Source: Planctomycetales bacterium (GTDB lineage: Bacteria; Planctomycetota; Planctomycetia; Pirellulales; UBA7805). Taken from it: DNA of 9,372 nucleotides. The notes under the pieces are model-generated. The model was given only the letters and a program-made list of their open reading frames with translations, was not told the DNA's origin and made no database searches. Position numbers and translations under genes: made by a program. The stretch spans positions 6,420 to 15,791 of the forward strand of contig WVZU01000046.1 in assembly GCA_011772275.1 (NCBI GenBank), in the 5' to 3' direction. Within the stretch, counting starts at the first letter, position 1, and each line of letters opens with the position of its first letter. Of this stretch, positions 1 to 7,763 are shown piece after piece.

Positions 1-88
1 CCGCCCAGACGATTCCTCCCAGGACAGCCCCCATGATCAAGGCTCGGCACACGGTGTCACTGGCAGACTGCTGCATGGCGCGGATCAT
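1..88 (-). CDS. Possible partial minus-strand gene or gene remnant at the left edge
   Basis: A minus-strand frame opens with ATG at 88-86 and runs without a stop off the left edge, giving 29 residues. It contains SDTVCRALIMGAVLGG followed by IVWA. An in-frame stop lies just upstream at 124-122. The stretch vaguely resembles the D-N-V-H-R-G-A-x-x-G-A segment near the C-terminal half of ADP-ribosylglycohydrolases. If that is right, the beginning of such a protein is missing and this would be a remnant. It could equally be the N-terminus of a small membrane protein, because the segment is hydrophobic. No good ribosome binding site is visible. Too little is in the window to name it. Confidence 0.2.
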   Translation of the reverse strand, partial: MIRAMQQSASDTVCRALIMGAVLGGIVWA

Positions 89-164
89 AGCCAGGGAGAT
101 TCCAGTGTCACAACGGCAATCTCACCTGCCCCCGATCGTCCCCGCCGGACCGCTGGCGGTCGGA

Positions 165-196
165 CTGCCGCGCGGGCCTTTGCTGCCCGCCGGCAG
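165..196. repeat. Strong GC-rich hairpin upstream of the cysteine desulfurase gene
   Basis: The arms at 165-177 and 185-196 pair over 12 bp with a single one-base bulge, leaving a 7-base loop (CTTTGCT). A smaller perfect 6-bp palindrome (GACCGC/GCGGTC) sits just to the left at 148-161. No T-run follows on either strand, so this is not a classic intrinsic terminator. It lies between the minus-strand frame at the left edge and the start of the plus-strand gene. Confidence 0.45.
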
Positions 197-258
197 ATCC
201 CACGGTGCGAACCGGCCAAATGCTGGCGCGCCTGGGCCAGGCCTTGCCAGCCTTCCAC

Positions 259-287
259 CTGAAAGGGTGGCGACCAATGGCTACAAT
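259..287 (+). promoter_or_regulatory. Candidate sigma-70-like promoter for a leaderless cysteine desulfurase mRNA
   Basis: CTGAAA at 259-264 (4 of 6 to TTGACA) and TACAAT at 282-287 (5 of 6 to TATAAT) are separated by exactly 17 bases. The expected transcription start, about 7 bases past the -10, falls at or next to the A of the ATG at 294. This would explain why no Shine-Dalgarno sequence lies at a useful distance from that ATG. Prediction only, since single promoter matches arise easily by chance. Confidence 0.3.
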
Positions 288-293
288 GATGGC

Positions 294-1505
294 ATGATCA
301 GCAAGCAGGCTATCTATTTAGACCATAATGCCACCACACCGCTGGACCCACGCGTGGCCGACGCGATGCGGCAGGCGGCGGCGGAAAGTTTTGCCAACCC
401 GGCCAGCCAGCACGGGCCCGGCCGCCAGGCCCGCCGAACAGTGGAGAGGGCGCGCCAGCAGATCGGCCAGTTGCTGGGTGCCGACATGGGCGGCGGCGGG
501 GCCGATCGGCTGATCTTCACCAGCGGGGCCACTGAGGCGAATAATCTGGCCCTCCGCGGATTGGCCGGCCAGCCGCCCGGCCGCTTGATCATTTCGGCTA
601 TCGAGCATCCCAGTGTGGTGGGGACGGCCGAAAATCTCCATTCGCTTGGCTTCGAAATCTCCCTCTTGCCCGTCGACGGGGACGGCATCGTTCAGGTCGA
701 TGCCCTACCAGCTCGGCTGACCCCCGACACGCGACTGGTCAGCGTCATGCTGGGAAACAACGAAACGGGGGCCTTGCAACCGATTGAGAGGCTGGCCGCA
801 CATTGCGCGGCGGCGGGCGTCCCCCTGCACACCGATGCCGCGCAGGTTGCCGGCAAGCTGCCGATCGATTTCCGGAATTTGGGCGCCACGGCCCTGACCT
901 TCACCGCCCACAAGTTCCATGGCCCGCGGGGGGTCGGCGGGCTGCTGATCCGTGACGGCACGACCCTCGCACCGATCCTGTTCGGCGGCTTCCAGCAAGG
1001 CGGGCTACGCCCCGGCAGCGAACCGGTCGAACTGGTCGTGGGGATGTGCGAGGGACTGAAGCTGTGGGACGAGCAGTCTGCTGAGCGTCGGTGGCGGATT
1101 GCCGATTTGCGGGATCGTTTCGAGCGGCAACTGCGGGCTGCCTGGCCGGCGGCGGTCGTCCATGCGGCCCGCGCTCTGCGGCTGCCGCACACCTCCTGCA
1201 TCTCCTTCCCCGGCCTGGACCGCCAGGCTCTTTTGATGGCACTCGACCAGGCCGGCGTGGCCTGTTCCACCGGCAGTGCCTGTGCCAGCGGGTCGTCCGA
1301 ACCATCCCGCGTCCTGTTGGCTATGGGCTGTGAACGGTCGATCGTCGACAGCGCATTGCGGTTCAGCTTGGGGGTCACGACGACGGCCGAGGAGGTCGAC
1401 GAAGCGGTTCGACGTATCTTGCGGGTGTTAAACCGGTTAGGGGATCGCGGCCAGCCGCCAAATCGGTCCGAGCTGCCTCCCCTGGAACGGTCGCAAACGG
1501 TATAA
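294..1505 (+). CDS. Cysteine desulfurase (NifS/IscS family, PLP-dependent)
   Basis: The 403-residue product removes sulfur from L-cysteine, yielding alanine and an enzyme persulfide that feeds iron-sulfur cluster and other thiol pathways in the cytoplasm. It is a class V aminotransferase-fold enzyme. Visible marks are the N-terminal IYLDHNATTPLDPRV, the PLP-stacking His in SAIEHPSV (about residue 105), GNNETGALQPI (about 154-164), HTDAAQ (about 179-184), the Schiff-base Lys in TAHKFHGPRG (about 207) and the catalytic Cys in STGSACASGS (about 330). The length is normal for the family. The frame stays open upstream to 33, but the extra 87 residues are Pro/Gly/Arg-rich without family character, so I start at the ATG at 294, six residues before the IYLD block. 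No IscU/NifU scaffold neighbour is visible. The stop codon overlaps the -10 element proposed for dnaA. Family certain; the IscS, NifS or SufS subtype is not settled. Confidence 0.95.
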   Translation: MISKQAIYLDHNATTPLDPRVADAMRQAAAESFANPASQHGPGRQARRTVERARQQIGQLLGADMGGGGADRLIFTSGATEANNLALRGLAGQPPGRLIISAIEHPSVVGTAENLHSLGFEISLLPVDGDGIVQVDALPARLTPDTRLVSVMLGNNETGALQPIERLAAHCAAAGVPLHTDAAQVAGKLPIDFRNLGATALTFTAHKFHGPRGVGGLLIRDGTTLAPILFGGFQQGGLRPGSEPVELVVGMCEGLKLWDEQSAERRWRIADLRDRFERQLRAAWPAAVVHAARALRLPHTSCISFPGLDRQALLMALDQAGVACSTGSACASGSSEPSRVLLAMGCERSIVDSALRFSLGVTTTAEEVDEAVRRILRVLNRLGDRGQPPNRSELPPLERSQTV

Positions 1506-1506
1506 T
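1501..1506 (+). promoter_or_regulatory. Perfect -10 hexamer, candidate dnaA promoter
   Basis: TATAAT at 1501-1506 matches the sigma-70 -10 consensus exactly and overlaps the TAA stop of the cysteine desulfurase gene. It lies 77 bases before the dnaA GTG start. No recognisable -35 hexamer lies 16-19 bases upstream, where the sequence is C-rich (around 1476-1484), so if real it is weak or activator-dependent. The start of transcription would fall inside the following hairpin. Confidence 0.4.
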
Positions 1507-1526
1507 GCCGGTTTATCAAAACTGGC
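1507..1526 (+). other. Hairpin between the cysteine desulfurase stop and dnaA
   Basis: GCCGGTTT (1507-1514) pairs with AAACTGGC (1519-1526) over 8 bp with one G-U wobble and an ATCA loop. The sequence that follows, CTCTCCCCC, is pyrimidine-rich but not a T-run. It could be a weak terminator for the upstream gene or a structure at the 5' end of the dnaA leader. Confidence 0.4.
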
Positions 1527-1574
1527 CTCTCCCCCAGCCTTGCATGGCAACTGTGAGGCGCCTTTAGCCCGGAC

Positions 1575-1578
1575 GGAG
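1575..1578 (+). promoter_or_regulatory. Ribosome binding site that fixes the dnaA GTG start
   Basis: GGAG at 1575-1578 within GGACGGAG lies 5 bases before GTG at 1584. It supports the GTG as the start of dnaA even though this leaves the protein without domain I. Confidence 0.6.
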
Positions 1579-1583
1579 CCACG

Positions 1584-2795
1584 GTGACCAACGGAGTCTT
1601 TAGCATCCCCTTCCCACCGCTTTCTGGCGGTATCGCAGCGGCGACAACCACTGGCCGAAAACGGTGCGGGTCACGATCGGCAAGCTTTATCGTCGGTCCG
1701 GAAAACCGCCTGGCGCGCATCGCCGCAGAGACCTTTCTGCTGCCTGCCGGCAGCGAGGCGGCTTTCCATCCCCTGGTGATCTACGGCCCATCCGGTTGTG
1801 GAAAGTCCCACCTGACTGCCGGCCTGGTCGCCATCTGGACCGCACGTTACCCCCATGCGCATGTCTGGTACATCCGCGGCAGCGGGGATCTTGCTCGCAG
1901 CGACAAAAGTCGCCAGGCCGGGATATCTCAAACGGAAAATGAAGATCGCCTCGCCGAGTTCCCGCTGGCAAACCGTGCCGGACAGGAACCCCAACCGGAA
2001 AGGATGGGCCCTCCGAAAACGAAGAACCTGCTCAGCCAGCAGGACGTTTGGCGGCCGACAACATTAATTGTCGCAGAAGACCTGGACCGCTTCACGCGGC
2101 AGCGGTCCCTCCAGCGACAACTGGAATCCTGGATCGACCGATTACAACGGATTGGCGGCAAGCTGATTGTCACCGCCAGCACATCACCAGCGGCGCTCAG
2201 CCACCTCTCCCCCATGTTGCGTAGCCGGCTGGTCGGTGGTCTGGTGATTAACCTGACGGCACCCCAGCAGGCTGCCCGGACGGCGATCGTCCTGAACCAG
2301 GCTCGACTGGCCGGGATCAAACTCACCGAAACCGCTCTGCAGGAAGTCGTTCGACAGCGTAGGGATGCATCGGTCGCCAACCTGGTTGCCACTGTCGACA
2401 GGCTGGCCCAGGCGACGGCACCGGATGCATCGGGCGTCGTCGACCAACGGGCCGTCTGCCAGTTTTTCTGCCTCGAACGGGCCCCTGGCCGGCGGCCGGA
2501 ACAGATCCCGATCCACCGCATCCTAACCGTGGTCGCTCGACAATACGGCTTAAAACCGGCCGATTTGCGGGGACGCAGCCGGCGGCGGGGCGTCGCCCTG
2601 GCACGCAGCATGGCCATGTACCTCGCTTCGCGACATGCCCACCACAGCCTGAAAAAAATCGGTCGTTCTTTGGGCCAACGCGATCACACCACTGTGATGC
2701 ACAGCTGCCGCAACATCGAAAAATCGCTTGCCTCAGACCCCGCCTGCCAGAAGCTGGTCCAGGAACTGGTCACAAAAATCGAATCACATCCCTGA
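1584..2795 (+). CDS. dnaA: Chromosomal replication initiator DnaA, N-terminally short and divergent
   Basis: The 403-residue product is the predicted initiator that binds oriC and melts it. Domain III (AAA+) begins near residue 35 (FIVGPENRLA), with Walker A GPSGCGKS at 68-75, a Walker B-like LIVAED at about 161-166, a sensor I region at about 194-199 and box VII LRSRL near 212-216. Domain IV (about 308-381) has the DnaA signature IGRSLGQRDHTTVMHS, and the residues matching E. coli R399, R407, D433, H434 and T435 are all kept. Unusual points: only about 34 residues precede domain III, so domains I and II (helicase contact and linker) are absent; about 35 extra residues separate Walker A from Walker B; the Walker B acidic pair is E-D rather than D-D; the residue matching E. 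coli R281 is Met; and the sensor II Arg (VRELEGAL in E. coli) aligns with Ala near 265. GTG start with GGAG 5 bases upstream. A DnaA paralogue elsewhere cannot be excluded. Confidence 0.87.
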   Translation: MTNGVFSIPFPPLSGGIAAATTTGRKRCGSRSASFIVGPENRLARIAAETFLLPAGSEAAFHPLVIYGPSGCGKSHLTAGLVAIWTARYPHAHVWYIRGSGDLARSDKSRQAGISQTENEDRLAEFPLANRAGQEPQPERMGPPKTKNLLSQQDVWRPTTLIVAEDLDRFTRQRSLQRQLESWIDRLQRIGGKLIVTASTSPAALSHLSPMLRSRLVGGLVINLTAPQQAARTAIVLNQARLAGIKLTETALQEVVRQRRDASVANLVATVDRLAQATAPDASGVVDQRAVCQFFCLERAPGRRPEQIPIHRILTVVARQYGLKPADLRGRSRRRGVALARSMAMYLASRHAHHSLKKIGRSLGQRDHTTVMHSCRNIEKSLASDPACQKLVQELVTKIESHP

Positions 2796-2885
2796 GACCA
2801 AAATCCAGCCCATCAGCGGAGAAACTGGGAAGAGCAAAAAAATCAAACCAAAAAAGCGGCTCTGCAATCCGAGGACTGGGTAGCT

Positions 2886-2894
2886 GGTGGAAAA
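2886..2894 (-). promoter_or_regulatory. Candidate DnaA box, one mismatch
   Basis: Read on the minus strand this is TTTTCCACC, which differs from TTWTNCACA only at the last base. It lies about 90 bases after the dnaA stop. Confidence 0.35.
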
Positions 2895-3009
2895 ACTGTT
2901 GACGACTGTTGCTCGAAGACTTGTTTACCAACAACCCGATCGGAACGCCAAATCACAGAGTCGCGTCCCCCACATGTCACAGACTGGCAATCAACACAAA
3001 TCCTACGGT

Positions 3010-3018
3010 TTATCGACA
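3010..3018 (+). promoter_or_regulatory. Candidate DnaA box, one mismatch
   Basis: TTATCGACA differs from TTATCCACA only at position 6. It lies about 95 bases before the A+T-rich segment. Confidence 0.4.
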
Positions 3019-3111
3019 ACTTGTGCTCGGCTGAAAAAAACGCCAAACCGGCTCCTGACCAGAAGTTCCTTTCCCAAAGACCGTAGCCATCGATTCTGTT
3101 GGGGGGCCTTC

Positions 3112-3153
3112 TAATACAACTGTAAATAAAAATTTAATTAGTAATAACAAGAA
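3112..3153 (+). other. Candidate DNA unwinding element with DnaA-trio-like triplets
   Basis: The stretch is overwhelmingly A and T. Its last 15 bases (3139-3153) read TAG TAA TAA CAA GAA, five triplets in phase, each with A in the middle and A or G third. DnaA-trios described in Bacillus subtilis and other bacteria are repeats of this kind, on which DnaA assembles along single-stranded DNA. The block directly abuts the left arm of the inverted-repeat element. No perfect DnaA box sits immediately beside it. Confidence 0.45.
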
Positions 3154-3154
3154 C

Positions 3155-3284
3155 GTAACACTTTAGCCGAATGGTAACTGAAGTCGTGAGACTCCAGTCG
3201 CTTGCCTTGGTTACCGCCTAGACTATCCGAATTCTCACGAATTCGGCTACATTAGGTCGCGCGGTCAGTCGGCCAAAGTGTTAC
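3155..3284. repeat. 130-bp element with 16-bp terminal inverted repeats and two internal hairpins
   Basis: GTAACACTTTAGCCGA (3155-3170) is the reverse complement of TCGGCCAAAGTGTTAC (3269-3284) at 15 of 16 positions. Inside, GGTAAC (3173-3178) pairs with GTTACC (3210-3215), enclosing an arm at 3179-3185/3190-3196 with one mismatch and a GTGA tetraloop. CCGAATT (3227-3233) pairs with AATTCGG (3240-3246). An alternative pairing joins TAGCCGAAT (3164-3172) to ATTCGGCTA (3241-3249). It could be a miniature inverted-repeat transposable element (flanks ACAAGAAC and ACAAACAC are only loosely alike), a structured part of the origin, or a small RNA. I cannot choose among these from the sequence. Confidence 0.6.
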
Positions 3285-3287
3285 ACA
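3279..3287 (+). promoter_or_regulatory. Candidate DnaA box at the right arm of the inverted repeat
   Basis: TGTTACACA differs from TTWTNCACA only at position 2. It overlaps the end of the right arm of the 130-bp element, so the match may reflect the repeat and not DnaA binding. Confidence 0.25.
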
Positions 3288-3375
3288 AACACAACAATTC
3301 AAAACGGCCTGTGGTCGAGGTAAGACAAGTATCTGCCGCCACCAATCCATGATCGCCATGACGGACTGACCAAGG

Positions 3376-3430
3376 GATCCGGAGAAGAGATCAAAAGAAG
3401 AAGATCAAGAAGAAGAGATCAAAAGAAGGA
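3376..3430 (+). repeat. 14-bp GATC-anchored tandem repeat in the dnaN leader
   Basis: Three contiguous 14-base units, each starting with GATC, occupy 3389-3402, 3403-3416 and 3417-3430: GATCAAAAGAAGAA, GATCAAGAAGAAGA and GATCAAAAGAAGGA. A degenerate 13-base unit (GATCCGGAGAAGA, 3376-3388) precedes them. The tract is almost pure purine apart from the TC of each GATC. The last unit ends in AAGGA (3426-3430), the Shine-Dalgarno sequence of dnaN, 8 bases before its ATG. Confidence 0.75.
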
Positions 3431-3438
3431 ATGTAGTC

Positions 3439-4554
3439 ATGAAAATCAAGTGCAACCGAGCCAAGTTTTCCGAGGCTTTCCAAACGGTGGCCTCCGTGGC
3501 CCCCAGCCGCAGCCCTAAAACGATTCTGCAGAACGTCAAACTGGATGTGCATGGTGGCGAAGGGGTCCTATCGGCGACTGACCTGGAAGTGGGAATCCGC
3601 TGCACCGTGCCGGAGGTGGAGGTACAAGTTGAGGGGAGTGCCGTCCTGCCGGTCACCCGGTTTGGGGCGATCCTGCGAGAAGCGCCTGACGAACAGCTGG
3701 AGCTGGAAGCGGACCCGCAGGGGACGCGCGTGTTGGGGCAGCGGAGCGAGTTCAAACTGCCCAGCCAGGACCCGGCCGAGTTCCCGGATGTGGCCACGTT
3801 CGATAGTGACAAGTTTCACGAGGTGCCCGCCCGGTTCCTGCGGGAAGTTATTCGGCGGACCATTTTTGCGACAGACACTGACAGCAGCCGTTATGCGTTG
3901 GGGGGCGTGTTGTTCGAACTGACCGAGGACCATTTGACGGCCGTCGGTACCGACGGCCGCCGGCTGGCCAAGATGGAAGGCCCGGCATTGGCGGTTAACG
4001 GTCACCATACGACCGATCAAATGACGATCGTGCCGACACGCGCATTGCAATTGATGGAGCGGGCGTTGAGCGACGGGGATGCCGAAATCCAGCTGACCGT
4101 CCGCAGTAACGATCTGCTGGTTCGCAGTCCCTGGGTCACGATCTCCACCCGACTGGTCGAAGGCCGATATCCAAAGTGGCGGGATGTGTTCCCAGCCTCG
4201 AAGGATGGTGTGGCCATCGAGCTGCCGGTAGGACCGTTTTATTCGGCCGTCCGGCAGGCGGCCATCGTGACCAGCGAGGAGAGCCGTGGCATCGATTTTA
4301 AGTTTGGTAAAGGCAACGTCACGCTGGCAGCCCAAACCGCTGACACCGGTCAATCGCGGATCGAACTGCCCATCGGTTACCAAGGCGACGAAATCACCAT
4401 CATGCTCGACCCCAAATACATCAACGATTTCCTCAAAGTCGTGGACGTAGATAAGACATTTACTTTGGAAATCCGCGATGCGAAGAGTGCTGCAGTCTGC
4501 AAAACGGACGACGGCTATGGCTATGTGATCATGCCCATGGCGCGGGAAAAATAA
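3439..4554 (+). CDS. dnaN: DNA polymerase III beta subunit (sliding clamp)
   Basis: The 371-residue product forms the ring-shaped homodimer that tethers DNA polymerase III and other repair and replication proteins to DNA. Family marks include the RYALGGVLFE block (about 151-160), TDGRRLA (171-177), VEGRYPKWRDVFP (about 240-252) and the C-terminal YVIMPM (about 362-367), which helps form the partner-binding pocket. All three clamp domains fit the normal length of about 365-380 residues. The start ATG has AAGGA 8 bases upstream. An ATG-TAG pair at 3431-3436 sits between the two but has no ribosome spacing. The stop TAA is followed without a gap by the ATG of dciA, so the two genes are probably translationally coupled. 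Expression may depend on the purine repeat in its leader. Confidence 0.97.
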   Translation: MKIKCNRAKFSEAFQTVASVAPSRSPKTILQNVKLDVHGGEGVLSATDLEVGIRCTVPEVEVQVEGSAVLPVTRFGAILREAPDEQLELEADPQGTRVLGQRSEFKLPSQDPAEFPDVATFDSDKFHEVPARFLREVIRRTIFATDTDSSRYALGGVLFELTEDHLTAVGTDGRRLAKMEGPALAVNGHHTTDQMTIVPTRALQLMERALSDGDAEIQLTVRSNDLLVRSPWVTISTRLVEGRYPKWRDVFPASKDGVAIELPVGPFYSAVRQAAIVTSEESRGIDFKFGKGNVTLAAQTADTGQSRIELPIGYQGDEITIMLDPKYINDFLKVVDVDKTFTLEIRDAKSAAVCKTDDGYGYVIMPMAREK

Positions 4555-4911
4555 ATGGCCTCTACCATGAAACCGACCGCTGCTGCCGGAAGAAACAGGC
4601 GCAAGCCGACCGCCCGAGGTCTGCAGCCAATCGGCAACGTGGTCAGCGAACTGATGACGCGTCACGGGATCGGTCGGCAGCTGGCCGCCCGACAGCGGGA
4701 GGAGGCGTGGCAACAAGCGGTTGGTCAGCGGTGGGCTGCGCATACCCGTTGTGGCAGCATCTACCGCCGCCGCTTGGAGGTGATCGTCGCCAGCTCGACA
4801 CTGATGCAAGAATTAACCTTTCAAAAGCAGGAGATTTTACAGCGCTTACGCGAGAACGCCCCTGAGCTTTTGATTGAGGATATCCGGTTTAAACTGGGCG
4901 CCGTTTCGTAG
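4555..4911 (+). CDS. dciA: DciA-like protein (DUF721), predicted replicative helicase loader/recruiter
   Basis: This 118-residue protein matches DUF721, the family of DciA, which recruits or loads the DnaB helicase in the many bacteria that lack DnaC or DnaI. It has a basic N-terminal tail (about 1-22), then the KH-like domain with AWQQAVGQRWAAHTR (about 51-65; the W-x-x-x-V-G and H are characteristic), a basic beta segment YRRRLEVIVASS (about 70-81) and LTFQKQEILQRL leading to the terminal IRFKLG. Its ATG directly follows the dnaN stop, and GGGA sits about 7 bases upstream inside dnaN. In actinobacteria dciA also lies next to gyrB, but there recF usually separates dnaN from it; here recF is missing. 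Family assignment is good; the loader role is inferred from the family. Confidence 0.85.
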   Translation: MASTMKPTAAAGRNRRKPTARGLQPIGNVVSELMTRHGIGRQLAARQREEAWQQAVGQRWAAHTRCGSIYRRRLEVIVASSTLMQELTFQKQEILQRLRENAPELLIEDIRFKLGAVS

Positions 4912-5033
4912 ACCGACAAGACAAGCGGTTGGCCATCTTTTTTTGGGTCGGTTCGGGAACCCTTTGCGATCCCCGCTCGAAGACCTGGAGAAGAAAAAAG
5001 ACTTGCCAACCCTTTGTCTTTCCTTCCCAAACC

Positions 5034-7575
<2,542 letters not shown>

Positions 7576-7763
7576 CGACCGCTCGGGAACGTGGATCCCC
7601 CAAAACGGACCTCTTGCTCCAGCGGTGGGGAAACCGGTCCCAGGCGGCGGGCACCCGCAAGAGGGGCGTTGCGAATAGGGCGAGCGGCCGCTTTAAAAAT
7701 CGCCCCTGGCGGCCGGCGCTTTTCCCAACGCCGCCCCCTCCCACGGTTCGGCCAAGATCCCCT
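7576..7763. other. GC-rich gap after gyrB with hairpins, no gene seen
   Basis: Two hairpins are visible. GGGCGA (7678-7683) pairs with TCGCCC (7700-7705) around an internal AGCGGCCGCT palindrome. CGGCG (7714-7718) pairs with CGCCG (7729-7733), with a further two pairs beyond one mismatch. Neither is followed by a T-run, so they are only weak candidates for the gyrB terminator. Short open frames here have no ribosome binding site or protein character. Confidence 0.4.

Larger units (their letters stand above)
2796..3438. other. oriC: Probable replication origin (oriC) between dnaA and dnaN
   Basis: This 643-base gap holds no convincing gene. It is less GC-rich than its surroundings and contains A-runs at 2836-2842, 2850-2855 and 3034-3040, three one-mismatch DnaA boxes, an A+T-rich stretch at 3112-3153 with triplets like DnaA-trios, a 130-bp inverted-repeat element and a GATC-anchored tandem repeat. 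An intergenic origin beside dnaA or between dnaA and dnaN is common in bacteria. No perfect TTWTNCACA box was found by eye, so the call rests on position and A+T-rich structure. The dnaN promoter should also lie here, but I could not single one out. Confidence 0.6.

Noticed and set aside
33..293. N-terminal extension of the cysteine desulfurase frame
   Set aside because: The 87 extra residues are Pro/Gly/Arg-rich, unlike the family, and span a strong hairpin. The ATG at 294 sits at the expected distance from the IYLDHNATT block.
692..1720. Long minus-strand open frame across the cysteine desulfurase gene
   Set aside because: It is antisense to a clear enzyme gene, is Arg/Ser/Pro-rich and has no recognisable domain; such frames are common in GC-rich DNA.
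2887..3114. 75-codon open frame in the dnaA-dnaN gap
   Set aside because: It has no plausible start, no ribosome binding site and a non-protein-like composition, and it overlaps the origin features.
3164..3249. tRNA-like fold suggested by TAGCCGAAT/ATTCGGCTA as an acceptor stem
   Set aside because: There is no T-loop GTTCRA box, the would-be T-arm overlaps the acceptor strand, and no proper anticodon arm can be placed.
3431..3436. ATG-TAG start-stop pair just before dnaN
   Set aside because: AAGGA abuts this ATG with no spacing, so it fits the ATG at 3439 and not this one.
3568..4809. 413-codon minus-strand open frame across dnaN and dciA
   Set aside because: It lies antisense to two well-supported genes and has no family features.
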